From contig CM069432.1 in assembly GCA_035610365.1 (NCBI GenBank), positions 71,614,520 through 71,678,519 on the forward strand: DNA of 64,000 nt. Direction: 5' to 3'. Source of the DNA: Aquatica leii (taxonomy: Eukaryota; Arthropoda; Insecta; Coleoptera; Lampyridae). The notes beneath the pieces are model-generated. The model was not told where the DNA came from. It saw only the letters and a list, made by a program, of their open reading frames with translations, and ran no database searches. Position 1 is the first letter of the stretch. Each line of letters begins with the position of its first letter. Positions 32,771 to 44,518 of this stretch are shown here, piece after piece. The translations under genes were made by a program, and so were the position numbers.

Positions 32771-35559
32771 TTTTAAGGGAGAACACATTAGCTTTATTCA
32801 ACATTGCAATATCAACTTTTAAACGGTAGTGCTGTCCACTTTTTAAATATTGATAAGAAGAGTTAAATTTGAAGCAGTGGAACCTTACTTGAAGTAACTC
32901 ACTTTGTCAAAGAAAACGCGTGGGTCTAGATATAAGTTATATTAGTGAGCTGACATGGGCGTCATATCATTTCGCAAGTACTAGAAAGCGGCTTCTAGGT
33001 CGTAACTAAAAAGGATCCACAACGATATGCAAAGGCAACTTTAAGACAGCAAATTCAACAGAAAGAAAAAATCGGTAGTACACAACAATAATATTACAGT
33101 AATGCTTAATAAAGTGCAATTGGGAAGTATAAGCAACACACTGCACTACGAGTAACATCAAAGCAAATATAAGCGAAATGTTTTTATTTTAAGTACGACG
33201 CACATTAAATCAAATTGCAATAAATGATTGTCTAATAACAATTACACAATAAATTTGTTAATAACCATGACATTAACATTCGATACAAATTTATCGTAAG
33301 CAAACCGACAGTAATGTAATAAAGTAATGATCAATAGCCGTACATAAAATCGATACACGTCCTTACTAGATAAAAAAGTTGTTAAAAACATATCCCTAAA
33401 AGCTGTAACAGAATGTAATCTGACAAATACCATAAATAAAATAACAAACGTATTTCTAAGATCAAATAAAATGTGTCAAAGTTTGCGTTACTTTGTAAAG
33501 ATTAAACTGATTATTATTGTAGCCATAAATCATTTAACAGAGAAACATGGTCGACACAGCTTAATTAATATTTTCTGCTTAGTCTTTTAAAAAATGTAGT
33601 AGGTATTGGAAGTCAGCACTAATGAATGGATTAATAACCCAACACAAATGTAACATCTAACGTAAGAAACAAGCACTACACGTATAAGTAACGTGTTCAA
33701 TACACGTGTAACAGGTGTCTAACGCGAGGTAAAATAAGTGCGACTATCAGTTTAATCAGTATCAATGGTACTACAAACGAAGAACGAAAGCTAAACTTAA
33801 GCGCAAAACCTATAAGTGCATTATACTTCAGCAAAACTCCTCATAAACATCGTTTAATATCTCAGTTAACTTTTAGCAAAAATTGACCTGATGAGCATAG
33901 ATATATTTTAATTCTTAGTAACTTTCATTCAGCATTAGCTAGCATGCTAACATATGTTACTGACTAATTCCTTACAAAACGTAATATAAAGATGTTTGCT
34001 ATGCTTGCTTAGTGGAATAGGCAGAATTGATGCGATAATTGAAATTTGTGAAAAAACGCAAAAAAAAATAAAATAGGCGTAAAATCGAGAAGACCTCAAA
34101 CAAAAAGACAAGGTTTAATTAAGCTTTTAGCTTTTTGTTTACTGGTAGTTTTTATTCTCATTAGACTTACCTTAAATGCGATTATTAAAAATACTGTCGT
34201 AATAATAGTACTGTATTGCTACAAAATAAAAGAATACAGATATTCCATTTCAAATAATTTTTTGGTTAGTACGTTTTCTTAGATTAGTTCAATTGCAGTT
34301 CTTTTATTGTTTACAAAAGTTTTGATAATAGTACAATTATTTTTATAATTGTCCTGGTTAACTAAATGGTTTTAAGCTTTAATTAGTGTTCTACAAATAA
34401 TTTTTATGCTGTTTTAAAAGTTTTTTGTATTCAACTCGTACCTTTCTAAATTAGGGGTTTTTTTCTCTAGGACTTTTAAAAATGTCCCCCTGAGAAAAAA
34501 ACGCCCCAATTTACACAGCGGCTTGTTAAATAAATAACTATTTACTTCAACAAAACTTGCACAAAAAATCAATTCCGTTGCCGTTTGACGCATTAATTTT
34601 TAAATTGGACGATAGAAACACTAGATGCTAGATAAATTGCTATTCATTTGACGATTTACAGACAAAATAAAACTTGCTATTGACAGTTAAATAAATGTCT
34701 TCAAATTTAAAGTTCAGAGAACTTAAATTAAAAATATTATATACTACAGATTTATTTCGAAATTTTCTTTGTAATATTAAAAAAAATATTATTGCCAGTA
34801 TATAGAGAAATTATTCTTTAATCTCAATTCTAAAAAAATTAATATAAAACAAATAAAAAGTATGTAATAAAAAACGTAATATAAAAGGTATTGAGAAATC
34901 TAAAGTTTTTGATTGATAAAACGTTTGAAGTAGTATTGTAAACAGAGAAAAAATTACAAACAACTACATAAGATATTTGAATTTCAATAAGACTCGCAAA
35001 GAATTGCATCGAGCTGTATACTGTGTGTATTATCCTAAAAATTCCTTTAAAAGAAATATTAAATTTTTCTTTATTGTTTGAAAATAAAATCTAAAAGTAC
35101 AAGAATAAGCGGGTATGTTTATTCAATTTTACTATTTCGCTTTTGTTATTTAAAGAGTTTAACAATAGTGTAACGTCTGACTATCATTCTGTTTCTATTC
35201 TACCATGTGAAATTTAGTAAAGCGCTATTGAAAGTGGCGTTTCAATGATATTGTATAGCTTTATCTTGCTTAAATTAATTTTTCTTCTGAGCAAACCTAA
35301 TAAGGAAGCTTTGATATTATCGACTATGCTTATATGTGTATATATGGTAGGCTTTAAATAATTTGTCTTTAATATAATTGCATCGCTAACAGCTAACTAA
35401 TACTTGATTTGTTTGCATGTACTATTATTGATAAGTTATAGACATCTTTCATTCTGAAATATTTTTAATTGAAATCAATTTTTGGTTATAACTAAAATTG
35501 ACATAAAATTATTTTAAACATAATGCTACTTTTAGATTTATGTTTACTTTTATATCATA
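32771..35559. other. Unassigned AT-rich DNA
   Basis: No supported gene. An imperfect GGGG/CCCC-flanked inverted repeat lies at 34453-34515. Confidence 0.4.
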
Positions 35560-35995
35560 TTTATTTCATTTATTTATTTATCTGTGTTAATTATACAAAA
35601 TTGTATTTACACTCGTCAAAAAAAAAAATAACTATAAAAATCATACATAATGATTTGATTCATAAAATTAATTATTACAAAAGTTTAGAATATCATTAGA
35701 ACATTGATAATACTCGTCATAATTATAAAACGCTTTAGAAAAAAAATGTTTTGATTGTTTTTTTAAATTCGTTTAACGGTAATAGCCTTATAGCTGATGG
35801 TAAACTATTGAAGAGTTGCTGTGATTGGTATTGAGGTCCATTTTGTGATTTTGTTAATCTACAATAATCTATGCGAATGTTATTGCTACATCTTGTATTG
35901 TAATGATGAAAGTCAGATTGAGATGTGAATTTTGAAATACTATATCTAACGCCACACAAGCTCTCCAAAATAAAAATACTGGGCAACGTTAAGAT
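35560..35995 (-). mobile_element. Non-LTR retrotransposon 3' end, 5'-truncated
   Basis: The minus strand encodes a C-terminal RT tail (35735-35986 and a little upstream): ILTLPSIFILESL, then HHYNTRCSNNIRIDYCRL, LFNSLPSAIRLLPLNEFKK. Such a tail closes the ORF2 proteins of CR1/L2/jockey-like LINEs. A 3' UTR with GACGAGTGTAAATAC follows, ending in an (AAAT)n-like tail near 35565-35580. Upstream of about 35995 the frame stops, consistent with 5' truncation during target-primed reverse transcription. Confidence 0.75.
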
Positions 35996-36451
35996 CTTAT
36001 GATTTCATAATAACTGTCTGTCGTGATTAAAAAAAAAATTAGTTTGTAAAAAAAAATTGATTTTAAAGGTAATATTGACAAATTTGCATCTTTAACTTGC
36101 ATTTATTATACTTACATTATTTTATGTCGACTAATAGAGAACGAGTTTAATGAAATGGTATTACGTACACTTGCATATGCAAATGCACACTTCAGACATT
36201 GTTCGTTTTTGATTTAAAACATAACTGAATATTTTACAGTATTTATGTGCTTTTAAAAGATTTTGTACATAATTTTTAGTAGTTTTACAACAGAATAATT
36301 TATTATCTAAAATTTTATTTGTTGTTAGTAATTATTTTCACCTACTTATTCATCGTTGATTCTCAAATGATAATAACAAGTTATTTATAATTAGAGCTAG
36401 ATCTTGTCTTCCTTCGGAGGGGCAATAAAAACCACTCTAAACTATTTTTAT

Positions 36452-36490
36452 GGCTACGTTTCGTGTCTCTAGTGTGCACTTCTTCGGGCC
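36452..36490 (-). ncRNA. Hammerhead ribozyme motif of Penelope element
   Basis: The minus strand reads GGC, CCGAAGA, an AGTG...CAC hairpin, GAAA, CG, TA, GCC. This is the type I minimal layout: stem I GGC:GCC, the core, stem II, GAAA, a 2-bp palindromic helix III and a UA cleavage site. It lies in the 3' UTR of the GIY-YIG half. The second core base is C where CUGAAGA would be expected. Confidence 0.6.
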
Positions 36491-36831
36491 ACTGAAAATT
36501 TATTTACGATAAGTGAACAACATTACACAAGTATATAACAACTAACTGAATTTGTTAACAGGTACAACATAATGACAAAAAACTTACAAGAAAAGGTTAT
36601 GAGTGGAAACAGTCCACTGGTCCAACAAGCATACCGTCTGATGTTATTACTTATTCTAGTTAACATAAAATTATTGTCAGTAGAATTAAAATTTAAATAT
36701 ATATACAAAGAAAAACGACGGACATTAATGTTAAACAAACAATATACACTGAATGTAAATTCAAAAATAATTGTGAGTATGATAAGGCCAATAGATAAAA
36801 ATGACCATGAAATCGCATTTATCTACAAAGC

Positions 36832-37401
36832 TTATCTTGCAATTTTTGAAATTAAATTATTGTAAATATTGCTTAAATTGTTGGTGTCGTTATTGAAATT
36901 AATGTTGTTTTTATATATGTTGATGTATATCATTTCCGAAACTAACCTTTTTTTGAAATTATTTTCAACATCTAAAATTGTGGGATTGTTGAAATCGAAG
37001 TTATGTCCAGTGTTAATGTGATGGACTGCTAATGCTGTGTTTGCTTTTTTTGTTTTCCAGTCATAACGATGGTTGTTAATCCGATTTTTAACTTTTTGTT
37101 TCGTTTGGCCGATATAACATACATTACAATTGGTACAGTCTAGTTTGTACATTACATCGTGCTTTTCTATTGTGTTTGTTTTATCTTTAGTTTTGCTGTA
37201 CAGTGTATTATAGATGGTGTTATTGTTGTATATTGCTATTTTGATGTTATTTGTTTTTAAAATCGGAATGATTCTATTTGTTAGATTTGGGACATTTATT
37301 ATTTTCATATAAGTGATGTTAGTATTAAGGTTAGTGGTAGGATTGGTGTTAGGGGTCGTATTAAGGTTAGTTGTAGGTAGGTTAGTTGGTGGCGGAACCA
37401 C
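36832..37401 (-). pseudogene. PLE GIY-YIG endonuclease domain
   Basis: A 189-codon open frame. The N-terminal about 30 residues are a low-complexity Asn/Thr/Pro linker. The endonuclease follows with YKLDCTNCNVCYIGQTKQKV, NNHRYDWKTKKANTALAVHH and NTGHNFDFNN, ending NNLISKIAR. The GIY-YIG core is present as CYIGQT with the Cys-rich spacer KLDCTNC typical of Penelope. This domain nicks target DNA for reverse transcription. The frame is intact, but it is severed from its RT, which lies in the opposite orientation. Confidence 0.85.
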
Positions 37402-37498
37402 GATGGTTATGTTAGTATTAGAAAGTATTTTGTTTAATATATTTTTTGGATTCTTGGTTTTTCCTTAATATGTTATTTAAGATGTTGAGGTTTTCTTT

Positions 37499-38763
37499 GT
37501 GAAATTGAAGGCTATTCAAATTTATAATTTTATTTTTCATAATGACGCTGAAGGAAAAGAAACATTAAGGGGAAAAGTTGTCAACGTGATTACCGACTTT
37601 GTTAATAATAAAACAAAAAATACCTTGACACCACAAGACCAGTTTATTAAGACTTTAGTGACATCTACGAGAAAATTCAAAAAAACGCACAAAGACATTT
37701 CAGTTACTAAATCTGATAAAGGAAATGCTACTGTCATAATCCACCAAAATGAATATAAAGAAAAAATATTGACTTTCGGAATGACGATAAAATCTACACC
37801 AAAATTGACATAGACCCTACTACTAAATTTCAAAATAACAATAACAAACTCAGCAAACAACTATACGATAACGGACACATTGACTTAAAGACATATAAAA
37901 GACTTACAACGTATACAAGTATACCTCCCAAGTTTTACGGTCTGATCAAAACACACAAAGATAAACTTCCTATAAGACCTATTGGCTCTTGTATAGGAAC
38001 TCCTACGTATGAATTATCAAAATACATATCTAATATAATACAGAACATCTCATATTTATTTATACATAATATAAAAAACTCATACGAATTAATTGCTAAA
38101 ACTAAAAACGCATCAATGCCGCCTAACCATTTGCTTGTATCATTCGATGTATCATCTTTGTTCACTAACATTACGAAAGAGCTCTCTGTAAAATTGTTAA
38201 GAGAATATTGGAATGAGTTAAAGAGCCACACTACATTAGAACTAGTTAATGTTGTCAATATTATTGAGTTGTTATTTGATTCTAGTTATTTTACGTACAA
38301 TGACAGAATGTATGTTCAAAAATTTGGCACTGCAATGGGCAACCCAGCATCACCTATATTAGTTAGTCTTGCAATGCACGATTTACTTAATTATGTAAAA
38401 AACAAAATGAGATTTAGACCCACCTTTTTGTTATGTTATGTTGACGATATCATTACATGCATTCCCGAAACAGAAATTGAAAACACTTTAAATATTTTTA
38501 ACAGTTACAATCAACATCTAAAATTCACGTTTGAAACCGAAAAAGAGGGTTCTTTGCCATTTCTAGATGTTAGACTCAGTAAGGATGTTAGCACTAGTAT
38601 GTTAGTTACAGAATGGTATACTAAACCAATAGCCTCCAATAGAACAATTAACTTTTTATCGAGACACCCACACCACCAAAAAATCAATGTCATCAAGACT
38701 AGGAAAAATAAAATTATAAATTTAAGTAGCCCTCAATTTCATAAAAAAACCTCAACATCTTAA
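37499..38763 (+). pseudogene. PLE reverse transcriptase
   Basis: The N-terminal region (37499-37813) reads SVTKSDKGNATVIIHQNEYK. A frameshift near 37780 moves the frame, which then runs open to TAA at 38761: PPKFYGLIKTHKDKLPIRPI, LVSFDVSSLFTNI, GTAMGNPASPILVSLAMHD, LLCYVDDIITCI with the catalytic YVDD, and PFLDVRLSKD. This is the Penelope/TERT-like RT. The beginning of the ORF is missing. The frame ends shortly into the linker that in an intact element leads to the GIY-YIG domain. Confidence 0.88.
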
Positions 38764-38850
38764 ATAACATATTAAGGAAGAACAACTATCCAAAAAATAT
38801 GTTAAACAAAATACTTTCTAATACTAACGTTATGTTAGTATTCTAATTAC

Positions 38851-39599
38851 AACCTAACAAACAGGAGGATAAACTACGTTACCATTAACAAGTCATTTAT
38901 GTTTTTAATATTAGTAAATTTCGTAAAAAATGACAATGATGAGTTAGATAAACAGATGATTTACTTTGAATTTATTGTTTAGTGTTTTAAATGCCCCAAA
39001 CAAGTTTATCATTAAGCAGAAAATTATACTTAAAATTGGTTAGCAGTCATTATAACTCTCATGTTCTAAAATGCGAAAAACGATTTTATAGCAAAAGAAA
39101 GCATGCGTGTTACTTTGCAAAATAATAATAATTTTACTAAATAATATCTATACAGTATTCATTAGTGCCAACATACCTATATACAAAATTAAATAATAAA
39201 GTATTTTTCAAAAAAAAAGATACCAAACGATATATTTCCGACGAGCTACAATAAAAAAATGACGTTTTGGAACTAATTACTTTTGAAGAAAATAAGAAAA
39301 AGTGTTTTTGGACTTATTTGTTTAATCTGAAATATTCTACTTTCCCAGACTAATCCGCGAAGCTGTGGAAATAGAAAAACATCCATGTAATATGAACCGA
39401 GAAGACTGTTTAAGACCCAGCAAATCTTGGTTACGAGTATTACATCCTCTAAGACAAAGATCAACCTTCTTAAAAAGATAAGGTCCGTTAATTATGCTAA
39501 TCGCTAATGATATAAACATCTTACACTTTTTCCTTTAGTGACATTTACTACTCTGAAGATGCAACCTGCAATGTCTTGGAAAACGTCAATTTCTTTGGG
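38851..39599. other. Unassigned AT-rich DNA
   Basis: No supported gene. A CTGAAGATGC...GAAAACGTC segment near 39553-39590 weakly recalls Penelope ends but does not fold as a hammerhead. Confidence 0.35.
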
Positions 39600-39740
39600 T
39601 TCACGCATGACAATACGGCAAAGGCCAAGTTGTACTTTTTGTTTTGGCTCTCAAGGAGAGACTAGGACCAAGCCTAAAAAGCCTGGGTGTTTATGTACGA
39701 CGCGGTCTAAGCCGAAAGTCGCTTATAATCATAAACAAAA
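39600..39740. repeat. MITE family B, one-armed copy
   Basis: Shares the centre and right arm of 27855-28024: CAAGTTGTACTTTTTGTTTT and GACGCGGTCTAAGCCGAAAG. The left arm is replaced by unrelated sequence. Confidence 0.75.
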
Positions 39741-41949
39741 TAAGCGCAAAAACTTAAGATTTTATGTTTTAGTTTAATTTTTAGTAGTCACCTACAAAGG
39801 TGGTGTACATAGTAGCTTTGATAACTACTATACCAATGTACGCACGACAAAAAAACTACTTCCTCATCTGTTTACGAAATATAACGCATTTTAGAGTTTA
39901 TAAAACTAAGTCAAACATATAAAATGCAATAACATTAAGTAAAATTTCGTTATTTTTGACGCACTAAGTATTTGCTAATTCAAAATGACTAAACTGGTAC
40001 ATGCACCGTGAAACAAAGAAAATTGTTTTTTAGCCTGAAACACTTTACTGCTAGCAAGCTCCGGTTGAAGTACATAGCATAAATATTTTACTTCAGGTGA
40101 AGATACCTGCTTTCTTTGGTAATTCACTTGAGATAGAAACCGGTGAGATTTTCACTACTAACTATTTGCACAGAAGCCAACAGTCGCTCATTACATAAAT
40201 TTTTATTACAGATAAACAATCCAATCGGTAACATTTATAAAAACTCAGAGATATCGCAAATCTTGCAATTATCGGAAAGTGTTGAAAACAAAACAAACAA
40301 TAATGAACAAAACTTATTACAATTTTAAAAAATGAGAATGCATACATAAATAATAAAAAAATTAAAAAACACAAATAACTAGTATTCTAGGTACATATTA
40401 AACGAGAATAGAGTCGTATGATCATTCACCAATTGTTTGTATTTAACATTTGTCCATGAAATGGTTGAGAATTGTTTTCTATAACCCCTTCATTGCTGGA
40501 AGATGATGAATCAGCAACACCAATGATTTATAAAGATTTTTTTGTGATAACAAATTATGAGCGAGATCGTTCTTTATCAAGAATTTCTGCGCGCTGATAA
40601 AATATAAAACATAATTTTTCTAGAGAAGCACAAAAATGAGTATTTTGCGCTAATCTTTTCAAATCTTCAACAAAATGCTCAATAAACTATGTCATAAGTT
40701 TGCGACTCTTTTTATTCCACTAGTAGTCCACTGTTGACACCAAAATTGAGACGTGATTCTTTGGATGTAAAGCTTTCATCTCGTGAATTGTCGTATTTAT
40801 TTACTTTCTCATATCAAAGCTTTGTTTAGGCAACAAGTATTAGGAAATCTTTGGATTGTGTTGTTAACGCTAACGCTAACAATAAGAAACACAAAGCAAA
40901 CAACAACATCTCAAAACATCGAACTTTATTTGACACGAAATATTTTCAAGGCAAAAAGTCAGCTTTGGAAAGCTCAAAAGTAATTTTGCGCTCACAAGCA
41001 TGTTATGCGAAGAAAGGTCAAAAAATTGAGATTCACGTCCACTGACTGTCATTTTCTACTAGCTTATATGCGGATATATATTTGGATAAATGTAAAATTT
41101 TTTCTAGACACAATCAATTGTAGAGCCAAAGTAGAACTTTCAAAAATTTAGCCAGACTTTGCTTGAATACGCTTGGATTAAATAAATAATTCAATGATTA
41201 AATAAACAATTTATATCGCGTGATCCATGACAATTGACAATTGTTTCACCACACTCTAATTAATTGACGCGCATTTTTAAAAAAAAACAACAGATTTAAA
41301 TGATTACTGGACAACAGCTTCTAAGATTATGACACAATTCGAGCTACGTTGCTACATCGTTTCAGATGTAAAAGTTGCCAAATGGAGATTTCACCTTTCG
41401 AAATGTGCATCGACAGATTAAAAACTAGATTTTTATCAACAGTTTTTTGCGTTCGCGATTTCTTGTCATATCTAAAGAAGGCTTACAGCGGATTGGACTC
41501 ACAATAAAAACATTTCGCAACGCGAAATAATCGGCATGTCTATTTACTAAATTCTGTAGGTGTTCTTAGCGTGATCCTTTGGCGCAAAAAAATTAAAACT
41601 AATCTTATAAGGGACATGTTAATTGCCAAAGATAAAAAAAAATATTAAATTTGCTCTCTCCGTTTACAACAAAAAACAAACAAAAAACCTCGTTTAACCG
41701 TTAGAATTAAATTTAAATAATCATTGTCAATTCTCACGCGTTAGACAGCTCATCGTATCTCTCGTACAATAATCAAATAAAAAACTTACAAACGCATATG
41801 CAAATAAATTTAACTAATTAATCCTCAAAATTAAAGATCACGTATTGCGGTTTGTTGGGTCTTGATTGGACGCAGGTTGGCAACCACGTAATAATTTATC
41901 ATTAACGTACACTCAAAGAAACAAAAAAAAATAAATGTACGTGTAAGCA
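39741..41949. other. Unassigned AT-rich DNA
   Basis: Several short frames, none recognised. Segments near 40500-41550 look less random and may be an ancient transposon, but no motif could be named. Confidence 0.3.
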
Positions 41950-42168
41950 ACCAGCTCGTCAGTAACTTTTCTTTTCGCGAGTACGAAGAAAACCCTACCC
42001 GTCAGTTACTTTTCTTTGGATAATAGAAAAAACTTACGCGTAAATAACTTTTTCGAGTAGATAAAAAAAACCAACGCGTAAATTAACTCCTTTGCGCAAG
42101 TACGTTAAAAAACGACCCGGCAGTAAATTATTTTTTGCGAGTAAATCAAAAGAAGAACTCCCCTATGC
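41950..42168. repeat. Degenerate minisatellite, ~42-bp unit
   Basis: About five units repeat the pattern CGTCAGTAACTTTTCTTT, CGCGAGTACG, AAGAAAACCC with variants such as CGTAAATAACTTTTTCGAGT and GGCAGTAAATTATTTTTTGC. Confidence 0.6.
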
Positions 42169-43399
42169 AACTTTCTTCGTTTTTGTACCGCGTCAGGGTT
42201 TTTAAAACTCTCCTCCTTCTTTGTACGCAATTTTGACTTTATTTCTTAAAACATTTTTTTCTGATTGGTTAATTTCACGAACCTCCTTAGTACCAAATCT
42301 GCCAATTGGCTTTTTTACTCATTCTGTTCAAAGCGGCGTTATGCTTTTTTCTACTCTTAAGGTGTTACGATATTTTGTTACTGGACGGGCGCCAGGTTGT
42401 TTCCAGTTGTTTAGAAACATCGTCGAAATAATGCCGCTCTTGCCTACATCAATTATTACTCGATGCAAAACCTAGATAACGCTGCAATTTGTTATATAAA
42501 AATTGAAATTATTAAGGAAGTGTTGACAAATCAAACCTTGAAAAAGCAACAAAGCATTAAAGAAACCCAAATCATTTTAGAAAAAAAAAATACAAAAGAT
42601 TTACTATTTATCGAAGCAAATTTATGTTTGCTCTTATTTAGTTTTTGATTGAATAAAGAGTTAAATCAAGTCAAGGTTAAACCAAAAAGAAGGATAAAGA
42701 AACTGTATACCAAATTTATCATGTATAGTAGTTGCAATAGTCAGAACCTTGAAGGAAAAACATTTGCTTTAAAACAAAGCATTTCAATAACAGACGAAGT
42801 GACAGTTTATTTAAGTAAACTAAAGAATAAAAAATTTATCAATAAATTAAAGAGTGTTTGAGGAATTTTAAACGTAATAAAAGCTCTGGCCAAGCTCTTT
42901 TAGTTGGGAATGAAACAGATTCTAAGTAACAAAAGTAATGTTTGTTTTTTTTAGTCTTTAAACGATTTCTTCTATGAATACATACTACCTTAGCAAGACA
43001 AGAATAACAGAACATTATAAGAAACATTACAAGCACTTTACATCCCCTTGTTTTAATTTTATTTAAATTATTAGATTTAAGTTTTCTAGAATCTATGCTG
43101 TTTAATTTTTTTTGCAGTTAATTTTCAACCTAAACATTATTAATACAATTTTTGTAGGTTCTACATCTTTCATTTTTAAATAATTGGGATTTTGCGGAAG
43201 TAGATGCTTAATACTTTATAATACAAGTTGGAAAATAAGTGGTATATTAAAATATTAAATTGTATGTTTGAATTCTGGCTTTAAACTTGTAGAGTGGTAA
43301 GAATGTTTTTTTCAAAATTTTCGATACTGCAAACTAAATTTTTGTAACTAGTTAAACCGGGTTCACAACGTGTATGAAAAACCTATTGATTAAATTATT
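42169..43399. other. Unassigned AT-rich DNA
   Basis: Three short frames (42221-42475, 42463-42648, 42649-42861) resemble no family and are Lys/Asn/Ile-rich from base composition. No gene is called. Confidence 0.35.
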
Positions 43400-44518
43400 T
43401 GTTACGTGCTCTGAATTAAAACTGTGCTGCGCTGTATATTTTTGGTTGACTTGAAGTTAGACTTTACTTCTTGCTGCCTTCTAGCAAGTTTCGTTCTCGT
43501 CACTTCCTTTCGAGAAGTCAAATTGTTATCCGCTACATAAAAAATGCCTGCTAGAGTTAAACAATATTTCTTAAAACATCCACCTGTTGTGGCGTTATGT
43601 ATTTTGACAACAGCGCTGTTTAAATCGTTTATTCAACGCAGGTTACACTTGTTCTATTCTTTTTCGAATTCAGTGTAATTTCCATGGCGCCTTCTTAGCA
43701 CCACGTGTACCTCCACATGGCTTACATACTCTACCTGTAAAGGCTAATATTTGCAAGCACCCTTGTCGTAAAACGACAATACCTTAAACGATTCTGGAAA
43801 TTTTCGATGCAATTACTAAAGAAAGCGTCGAGTCGATTACTCACTCAGATATGAGGGTCTTGATGATTTATACTTTATTACGAGGCATGGACATACACCA
43901 CCTTTAAGAAAATTAAATAAATTGTACAGTATACGATTCACTCCGGTCTGCTTACTCGTCATAAATGTTACCTGTTGTAGAGTTCGTGAGTCACCAGTTT
44001 GACACGATTATTTTTAGGTAGCTTAATTAGAAGAAAACCAGTAGGGAAACGTTTTCTGAAAGCTACTCTAGATTTGGGTAAGTGAAATTTTAGATTTTAT
44101 TTATTCGCTGTCACTACGGTGCTTCTCACGATTCATATTTGCTAATCATGTCGGAACGTTTAAAATGATTTGCTTCTTATTATTAGTAGCCTAACTTAAA
44201 TTGCATATCGCATGCTGATATATCGACTATTAATTATGATTGTTAATGTAATTAATCTACAAAGAAGTTGCATGTCCTGGCCATTATACTTCACAAGTTA
44301 TCTTTCTAAAACAATTAAAGTAAATTGGATGTTAACGTTTTGGTTTCTTTCTTCTATTCTTCTAGCTTTACGGACCTAAAAAAATTAATACAAGCTTCGA
44401 GTCCTCTGTACTAATCCAACAGAAGCTGTATCTGCAAGACGAGATCTGGCGCTCATTCAAATAAAATTCTTATCACTTAGCCGTGCAAGATTCGCAAATT
44501 TACTAGAATCTTGTAGCA
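43400..44518 (+). mobile_element. Second long solo LTR (1.1 kb)
   Basis: Begins TGTTACGTGC and ends CTTGTAGCA like the LTR at 26479-27621. It shares collinear blocks: CTGTATATT near the start, GGGAAACGTTTTC and GGGTAAGT in the middle, TGTTAATGTAATTAATCTAC, GATCTGGCGC and CCGTGCAAG near the end. It is old and strongly diverged. The flanks TATT and TTAA do not form a clear duplication. Confidence 0.5.

Larger units (their letters stand above)
36400..38850. mobile_element. Penelope-like element with inverted halves
   Basis: The RT part lies on the plus strand (37499-38830) and the GIY-YIG part plus 3' UTR on the minus strand (37496-36400). The linker between them is present twice, in opposite orientations (38742-38829 and 37410-37496), about 93% identical by eye. 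The two halves are therefore pieces of one element joined head to head with a short overlap. A hammerhead motif typical of Penelope elements lies in the 3' UTR at 36452-36490. Confidence 0.85.

Noticed and set aside
39553-39590. CTGAAGA...GAAAAC hammerhead-like segment
   Set aside because: The stem II candidates are not adjacent to the GAAA core and no stem I pairing was found.
39538-39777. 79-codon plus-strand frame
   Set aside because: It lies over the MITE family B copy and is explained by it.
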